Positions 8,375-11,905 of a stretch of DNA of 11,905 bases are shown here, piece by piece. Within the stretch, counting starts at the first letter, position 1. Every line of letters starts with the position of its first letter. The notes below the pieces were generated by a model. The model had not been told where the DNA came from and made no database searches. It worked only from the letters and a program-made list of their open reading frames with translations. The position numbers and the translations under genes are program-made. The DNA lies in contig ONWP01000149.1 of NCBI GenBank assembly GCA_900321595.1, positions 1 to 11,905 of the forward strand, read 5' to 3'. The DNA comes from an uncultured Eubacteriales bacterium (GTDB lineage: Bacteria; Bacillota; Clostridia; Oscillospirales; Acutalibacteraceae).

Positions 8375-9238
8375 TCAGTCCTCTTTTTTCAACAGGAATA
8401 CGCCGATGGTGTCCCGTCCGCAGTGCGACGTGATGACACAGCCCGCCGTCGGGCTCAGCGTCTCTTCAAAGCCGCCCGCCTCCGCGGCGAATTTGCGCAG
8501 CGCGGACAGCTCCTTCCGGTCGAAGTCCGCCGTGCACGACACGAACGCCGTTCGGGCGTCGTGGGGCGTGCTCACGCGATCCTCCGTGAATTTCCGGCGG
8601 CAGACGTCCCGTCTGCCTCGATACTTTTTGCCGGTGACGATCCGTCCCTCCGCGTTTAAAACGAGCGTCGGACGCAGCCCGAGCGCGTTCGCGCCCAGCG
8701 CCTCGAGCGCCGTGCATCTGCCGCCCTTGCGCAGGAACGTCAGATCGCCCACGAGGAACGCCGCGTCCACCCGCGGCACGACTTCCGCCGCGGCCGCGTA
8801 CATCGCGTCCGTCGTCAGCCCCCGCTCACGCGCCTGACAGGCCGCGAGCACGGGGAACAGCATCCCGCTGCACAGGCTCAGGCTGTCCAGCACCCGGATC
8901 CGGTCCGCCGCGCCCATCTCCTGCGCGGCAAGGCGCGCGTTCTGATGCGTCCCGGAAATGCCGGACGACAGGCTGACGTGGACGATCCCCTCCGCACCCT
9001 CGTCAAGGATCCCCGTGAAGAAGTCGATATACTCCTGCACGGAGGCGGAGCTGGTCTTCGGCAGCGCGCCGCTTTCGTCGAACCGGTCGAAGATATCCTG
9101 CGGCGAGATGTCGACGCCGTCGCGGAAGCTCTCCAGTCCGTAGTTGACGTGCAGCGGCACGACGCGCAGATCATATTTTTCAATGAGCGACTGCGGCGCG
9201 TCCGCCGGCGAATCGACGCTGACGACCCGGCGGTTCAT
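8375..9238 (-). CDS. DegV-family (FakB-type) fatty-acid-binding protein
   Basis: DegV/FakB proteins hold a fatty acid while the kinase FakA phosphorylates it, giving acyl-phosphate for phospholipid synthesis. The product has 287 residues, the usual length. Family marks are VDSPADAP (8-15), PKTSSASV (60-67), VSLSSGISGTHQNA (88-101), VLDSLSLCSGM, FLRKGGRC in the middle and TSHCGRDTIGVF near the end, with His272 in the place of the conserved C-terminal His. The TSSAS, SLSSG and His272 positions match those that hold the fatty-acid carboxylate in S. aureus FakB1, as I recall. The ATG at 9238 overlaps the stop of the previous gene as ATGA, and AAAGGAG lies seven bases upstream. No FakA is in the window. 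Its place within a cell-wall elongation operon is unusual and suggests a link between membrane lipid supply and wall growth. Confidence 0.92.
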   Translation of the reverse strand: MNRRVVSVDSPADAPQSLIEKYDLRVVPLHVNYGLESFRDGVDISPQDIFDRFDESGALPKTSSASVQEYIDFFTGILDEGAEGIVHVSLSSGISGTHQNARLAAQEMGAADRIRVLDSLSLCSGMLFPVLAACQARERGLTTDAMYAAAAEVVPRVDAAFLVGDLTFLRKGGRCTALEALGANALGLRPTLVLNAEGRIVTGKKYRGRRDVCRRKFTEDRVSTPHDARTAFVSCTADFDRKELSALRKFAAEAGGFEETLSPTAGCVITSHCGRDTIGVFLLKKED

Positions 9239-9984
9239 TTCGCGCGCTCCTTTGCCTTTTTCGCCTTCTTCGGCTTTTTGATGTCTTCAATGCCCAGCAG
9301 CGCCAGCTCCTCGGCGCGGTCGCGCTGCGACTGCTCCTTGAAGGCGGCGCGTCGGGCCTTGCGGTCGGGGCCGATAATGCCCGTGCGGTAGAACGCCGTC
9401 AGGAACATGCCGACCAGCGCGCCGGCGACGCCCTCGATGATATCCGTCATCGTATCCACCAGACCGCGCTCGCTCAGGATGTCGCTGGTCTGCAGCGCGT
9501 AGCCGTACACACGGTCCATGATGAACTCATACATCTCCCACGCGATGACCAGCATCAGCGCGAAGAAAAACGCCCACATGGCCGCCACGGCGGGCTTGAT
9601 GTGATACTTTTTGCCCTGCATGACCGTCACCAGATCGAAGCCGAACCAGACGGCCACCACGCCGGACAGACTGTGGGAGATATTGTCCAGCCAGTGGACG
9701 TTGGTGCGAACGTTCATCAGGTAGACGAAGCAGGACCATACGAGGAACAGCGCCAGCAGCGTCTGCGAGAAGTGATCCACGCGCGTGATGAACGACCGGC
9801 CGCCGAACAGCTGGAAGAAGTCCCACAGGTGCGTAAACCCGATGGAAAACAGTCCCATGAGGAACATGGTGACGGAATTATTGAAAATGCCGTAGACCGC
9901 GAAGGCCAGCAGAAGCCCCCTGCAGACCCACCAGATGATCTGATGCGCCGTCGGGATGCGCTTGATTTCATTGAGTTTTTTCAT
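9235..9984 (-). CDS. Six-helix membrane protein, possibly YjdF/DUF2238-like
   Basis: The 249-residue product has about six hydrophobic segments (near 15-34, 38-58, 73-91, 101-120, 130-150 and 180-198) and a charged, Lys/Arg/Ala-rich tail (205-249, ending KKPKKAKKAKERAK). Polar residues inside the membrane region are conserved-looking: FTHLWDFF, HWLDNISHSLSG, AWEMYEF and DTMTDIIEGVAGALVG. The D-N-x-x-H-x-L-S-G and D-T-M-x-D-x-I-x-x-x-x-G-A patterns resemble YjdF/DUF2238 membrane proteins, but I cannot confirm this without a search, and no function is established. I chose the ATG at 9984 because GGGAG lies six bases upstream and the longer in-frame start at 10038 falls inside the -35 box of the promoter. 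It is the first gene of the five-gene operon and overlaps degV as ATGA. Confidence 0.8.
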   Translation of the reverse strand: MKKLNEIKRIPTAHQIIWWVCRGLLLAFAVYGIFNNSVTMFLMGLFSIGFTHLWDFFQLFGGRSFITRVDHFSQTLLALFLVWSCFVYLMNVRTNVHWLDNISHSLSGVVAVWFGFDLVTVMQGKKYHIKPAVAAMWAFFFALMLVIAWEMYEFIMDRVYGYALQTSDILSERGLVDTMTDIIEGVAGALVGMFLTAFYRTGIIGPDRKARRAAFKEQSQRDRAEELALLGIEDIKKPKKAKKAKERAK

Positions 9985-9990
9985 CTTTTT

Positions 9991-9995
9991 CTCCC
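9991..9995 (-). promoter_or_regulatory. Ribosome binding site fixing the start of the membrane-protein gene
   Basis: GGGAG on the minus strand lies six bases before the ATG at 9984. With the promoter at 10015-10043 it rules out the upstream in-frame ATG at 10038, which would lie before the transcription start. Confidence 0.65.
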
Positions 9996-10014
9996 GAAAA
10001 ACAGATTCATAATA

Positions 10015-10043
10015 ATAGTACCACAGCAGGGAACGCATTTCAA
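10015..10043 (-). promoter_or_regulatory. Sigma-A promoter of the five-gene elongation operon
   Basis: On the minus strand, -35 TTGAAA (10038-10043) and -10 TACTAT (10015-10020) are separated by 17 bases. Transcription would begin near 10008, leaving a leader of about 25 bases. This is the only good promoter seen upstream of the tightly packed genes from 9984 down to 4947. Confidence 0.78.
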
Positions 10044-10047
10044 CCGA

Positions 10048-10119
10048 AAAATTACGCGCTCAAAGTTAAGAAAAATTGTTGATACTGCCACAAACTCACC
10101 GGTTTTGACGCGTAAAATT
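10048..10119. promoter_or_regulatory. Imperfect inverted repeat between divergent promoters
   Basis: The arm near 10048-10065 reads on the minus strand as CTTTGAGCGCGTAATTTTT. The arm near 10102-10119 reads on the plus strand as GTTTTGACGCGTAAAATT. They match except for one inserted base and a few AT positions. Seen from its own promoter, each copy places CGCGTAA seven or eight bases upstream of the -35 box. This is the layout of an operator or activator site serving both directions. The AT-rich end could instead act as an UP element. No regulator gene is visible nearby. Confidence 0.45.
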
Positions 10120-10122
10120 GTA

Positions 10123-10151
10123 TTGACATTGCCGACCTGTTTGGTTATAAT
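10123..10151 (+). promoter_or_regulatory. Fully consensus sigma-A promoter of the secreted-protein gene
   Basis: TTGACA (10123-10128) and TATAAT (10146-10151) match the consensus at all twelve positions with the ideal 17-base spacer. Transcription should start near 10158. The leader then contains a small hairpin (GGTGC 10163-10167 with GCACC 10174-10178) close to the 5' end, which may protect the mRNA. Confidence 0.9.
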
Positions 10152-10206
10152 GAATATGCATAGGTGCGTACCGGCACCGTTCTGACTACACCAAGGGGGA
10201 ACACAT

Positions 10207-11460
10207 ATGAGAAAAATCAGCAAAATCATCGCTGTCATGCTGGCGAGCTTCATGGTCCTCGGCCTTCTGCCTGTCATGTCCTACGCGTATGACAATCTGA
10301 CCGTTCCGGCAGGCGGCTACACCGTTTCCGGCGTCGAGTATTATGAAGACGTCTACGTCAACGGCCCGCTGACCATCGAATCCGGCGCGGCGCTGTACGT
10401 CAACGGCCATCTGTACAACGGCGACGATACCAACACCAACACATCCGTCACCAACTACGGCGTGCTGACCGTCGGCACCAACGCGGAAGTTCACAACTAC
10501 GGCAAGTTCACCAACAAGGGTGATCTGCAGGAGAACGGCCACATCTACAACTACATCCAGCTGCCCGCCGCGAAGCAGGTGACCTACACCTCCGCTGACG
10601 ACACCTACGATCTGAAGACCCACGTCGTCAACTACACCTACAGCTACGTCAGAGGCAACGAGACGATCTCCGACGGCGACAAGGTCAGCTACACCGACCC
10701 CAGCGTCTACACTGAGGCTTCCGGCGCCTGGATCCAGGTCCCCAACGGTGTGCCCGTATACATCCTGATCAACGCCACCGAGGGCGAGAATGAGGCCGTC
10801 TTCGCCGACACCTCCAGAATGGTCCTCTCCACCGGCGGTCTGATCACCTACGCGCACGAGAAGGTCAACTCCCGCCGCGGCGTGTTCAAGTTCGACCTGC
10901 ATGAAGGCGTTTCCTGCACCGTCCCCGAGGAGTTCTACAAGTATAAGAACGTCGTCCGTCTGTTCAAGATCACCCTGCCCCAGAACAAGGGCTACTACGT
11001 AGAGACCATCGACGGCACCGTCGGCGAGACGATCGTCGAATACGGCAAGAACTTCGAGTTCCACGTCGTCCTCAACGATGAATACGTCGCGCCCGATCTG
11101 GCTGTCTACTGGGCGGACCTGGCGCTTCAGCCCGACGCGAAGGGCTGGTACGAGATCACCGGCCCCATCACCAAGAAGTCTGACGGCACCCCGCTGTCCG
11201 AGACCGACCTGGCGACCCTCATCAAGACCGGCTTCGTCAGCAGCGACAACTACGCCATGGCCAAGACCGGCGGCGTCGTGCAGAGCGCTGACATCACCGT
11301 CATGGGCGTGATGGAAAAGGAAAAGCTCAACACGATGATGTCCATCATCTCCATGATCAAGCAGATCTTCGAGGTCATCCGCGAGGTCTTCTCCGAGGTC
11401 TTCGGCGTGTTCTCCGGCGGCGATCTGTCCGGCCTGAAGGACATCTTCTCCAGAGGATAA
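10207..11460 (+). CDS. Secreted beta-repeat protein with amphipathic C-terminal tail
   Basis: I do not recognise a named family. The 417-residue product begins with a clear signal peptide (MRKISK, hydrophobic 7-24, likely cleavage after SYA27). Residues 45-118 contain short repeats marked by N-G or N-x-G about every 14 residues (Asn52, 66, 83, 97 and 110, with an extra one at 103), for example VYVNGPLTIESGA and LYVNGHLYNG. This pattern suggests a small parallel beta-helix. Residues 120-360 are beta-rich without a known motif. The end holds an amphipathic helix (374-402, with IKQIFEVIREVF and SEVFGVF), then GGDLSGLKDIFSRG. No LPXTG, S-layer domain or membrane anchor is seen. AAGGGGGA lies six bases before the ATG. 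A perfect promoter, a strong terminator and a strong preference for C-ending codons, with some AGA arginines, suggest high expression. It stands alone in its transcript. Confidence 0.9.
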   Translation: MRKISKIIAVMLASFMVLGLLPVMSYAYDNLTVPAGGYTVSGVEYYEDVYVNGPLTIESGAALYVNGHLYNGDDTNTNTSVTNYGVLTVGTNAEVHNYGKFTNKGDLQENGHIYNYIQLPAAKQVTYTSADDTYDLKTHVVNYTYSYVRGNETISDGDKVSYTDPSVYTEASGAWIQVPNGVPVYILINATEGENEAVFADTSRMVLSTGGLITYAHEKVNSRRGVFKFDLHEGVSCTVPEEFYKYKNVVRLFKITLPQNKGYYVETIDGTVGETIVEYGKNFEFHVVLNDEYVAPDLAVYWADLALQPDAKGWYEITGPITKKSDGTPLSETDLATLIKTGFVSSDNYAMAKTGGVVQSADITVMGVMEKEKLNTMMSIISMIKQIFEVIREVFSEVFGVFSGGDLSGLKDIFSRG

Positions 11461-11490
11461 GACCATATCCGGCTACAGTATAATACAAGG

Positions 11491-11522
11491 TTCGTCCCGC
11501 TCCGGCGGGACGGATCTTTTTT
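11491..11522 (+). terminator. Strong Rho-independent terminator after the secreted-protein gene
   Basis: GTCCCGC (11494-11500) and GCGGGAC (11505-11511) form a seven-pair stem with a TCCG loop, extended by a C-G pair, then GGATC and seven T (11516-11522). It lies about 33 bases past the stop codon. Confidence 0.93.
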
Positions 11523-11558
11523 GCGGACAAAAGCGTACCGGTATTTTCGCGATTTCGC

Positions 11559-11587
11559 TTGCATTGCTTTTTTGATGGTTGTATAAT
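11559..11587 (+). promoter_or_regulatory. Sigma-A promoter of the small PII-like gene
   Basis: TTGCAT (11559-11564) and a perfect TATAAT (11582-11587) are separated by 17 bases. The start would be near 11594, with a leader of about 27 bases before the ATG at 11621. Confidence 0.83.
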
Positions 11588-11620
11588 ACGAAGTTGATAA
11601 ACGTATTCGGAGGTATCGTC

Positions 11621-11905
11621 ATGCAGCTTTTGGTCCTGATCCTGTCAAAAACCGAATTGATGCCGCAGATCGTTTCGCGTATCGTCTCCTGCGGCTGCGG
11701 CGACCCCACGGTCATCGACTGCGAGGGCGCCCTGCGGGTCATTGACGAATCCGAAGTCGAGCCCCCGCCGATCTTCGGCTCCCTGCGCTACATCCTGCAC
11801 AAGGGCACCCGAGAATCGAAGATGATGCTCACCGTCATGCGCGACGAGGACGTCCCGGACGCGGCAGACGTCATCAACGAGGTCACAGGCGGCATCGATC
11901 GGCCG
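11621..11905 (+). CDS. Small PII-like protein, 3' end missing
   Basis: The frame is open to the window edge and gives 95 residues, starting MQLLVLILSKTELMPQIVSR. CGGAGG (11608-11613) lies seven bases before the ATG, and a good promoter lies just upstream. The layout resembles short PII-fold proteins of Clostridia: a first strand (LLVLIL), a helix, a second strand (PTVIDCEGALRVI), PIFGSLRYIL, a strand with SKMMLTVM, then a helix (DAADVINEVTG). In such proteins the end usually continues as a PGTGI-type segment, and the window stops at GGIDRP. It lacks the long uridylylated T-loop of classical GlnB. PII proteins sense ATP, ADP and other small molecules and control transporters or enzymes. The partner here would lie beyond the edge. 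Family assignment is tentative; that it is a real gene is fairly sure. Confidence 0.65.
   Translation, partial: MQLLVLILSKTELMPQIVSRIVSCGCGDPTVIDCEGALRVIDESEVEPPPIFGSLRYILHKGTRESKMMLTVMRDEDVPDAADVINEVTGGIDRP

Noticed and set aside
10186..11466. A 426-codon minus-strand open frame opposite the secreted-protein gene
   Set aside because: The plus strand has a perfect promoter, ribosome binding site, signal peptide and terminator. The antisense product is a Val/Asp/Gly-rich artefact.
11479..11484. TATAAT between the secreted-protein stop and its terminator
   Set aside because: No -35-like sequence lies 16-18 bases upstream, and a transcript from here would end at once at the terminator.
10166..11541. 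The 9-base word GCGTACCGG in the leader of the secreted-protein gene and again near 11533
   Set aside because: Two copies of a short GC-rich word with different positions relative to their promoters are within what chance can give.

Overview
The window reads as a piece of chromosome from a GC-rich member of the Clostridia (Firmicutes), most likely an Oscillospiraceae/Ruminococcaceae-like gut lineage. The reasons are strong GGAGG-type ribosome binding sites, near-consensus sigma-A promoters, the hisS-aspS pair, a Firmicutes-style mreD-PBP2-minD cluster, a FakB/DegV protein and a CotH-kinase protein. Third codon positions are mostly G or C, which creates very long spurious open frames on the opposite strands. 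I see no mobile element, CRISPR array, tRNA or rRNA. The organism assignment is inference.

Left block (minus strand, 1-4898): a partial secreted CotH-kinase-family gene runs off the left edge. Upstream of it lies a likely operon, mgsA-like -> hisS -> aspS, read from a clear promoter at 4870-4898 and ending in a hairpin terminator at 1100-1128. The methylglyoxal-synthase-like protein keeps its phosphate-binding residues but has Val and Asn where the family has its two catalytic aspartates.

Middle block (minus strand, 4947-10043): one promoter at 10015-10043 drives five tightly packed genes. They encode a six-helix membrane protein, a DegV/FakB fatty-acid-binding protein, MreD, a class B penicillin-binding protein (PBP2 type) and a MinD-like ATPase. 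Two junctions are ATGA overlaps (9235-9238 and 5717-5720), one gap is 8 bases and one is 13. The operon joins fatty-acid handling to sidewall synthesis and division-site placement, yet mreB, mreC, rodA, minC and minE are not in it.

Right block (plus strand, 10123-11905): a secreted protein with beta-repeats and an amphipathic C-terminal tail is expressed from a fully consensus sigma-A promoter and followed by a strong terminator. A second promoter then drives a small PII-like gene that is cut by the window edge. The two divergent promoters at 10015-10151 each carry the same TTTGA-CGCGTAA element just upstream of the -35 box, which suggests shared control of the cell-elongation operon and the secreted protein.
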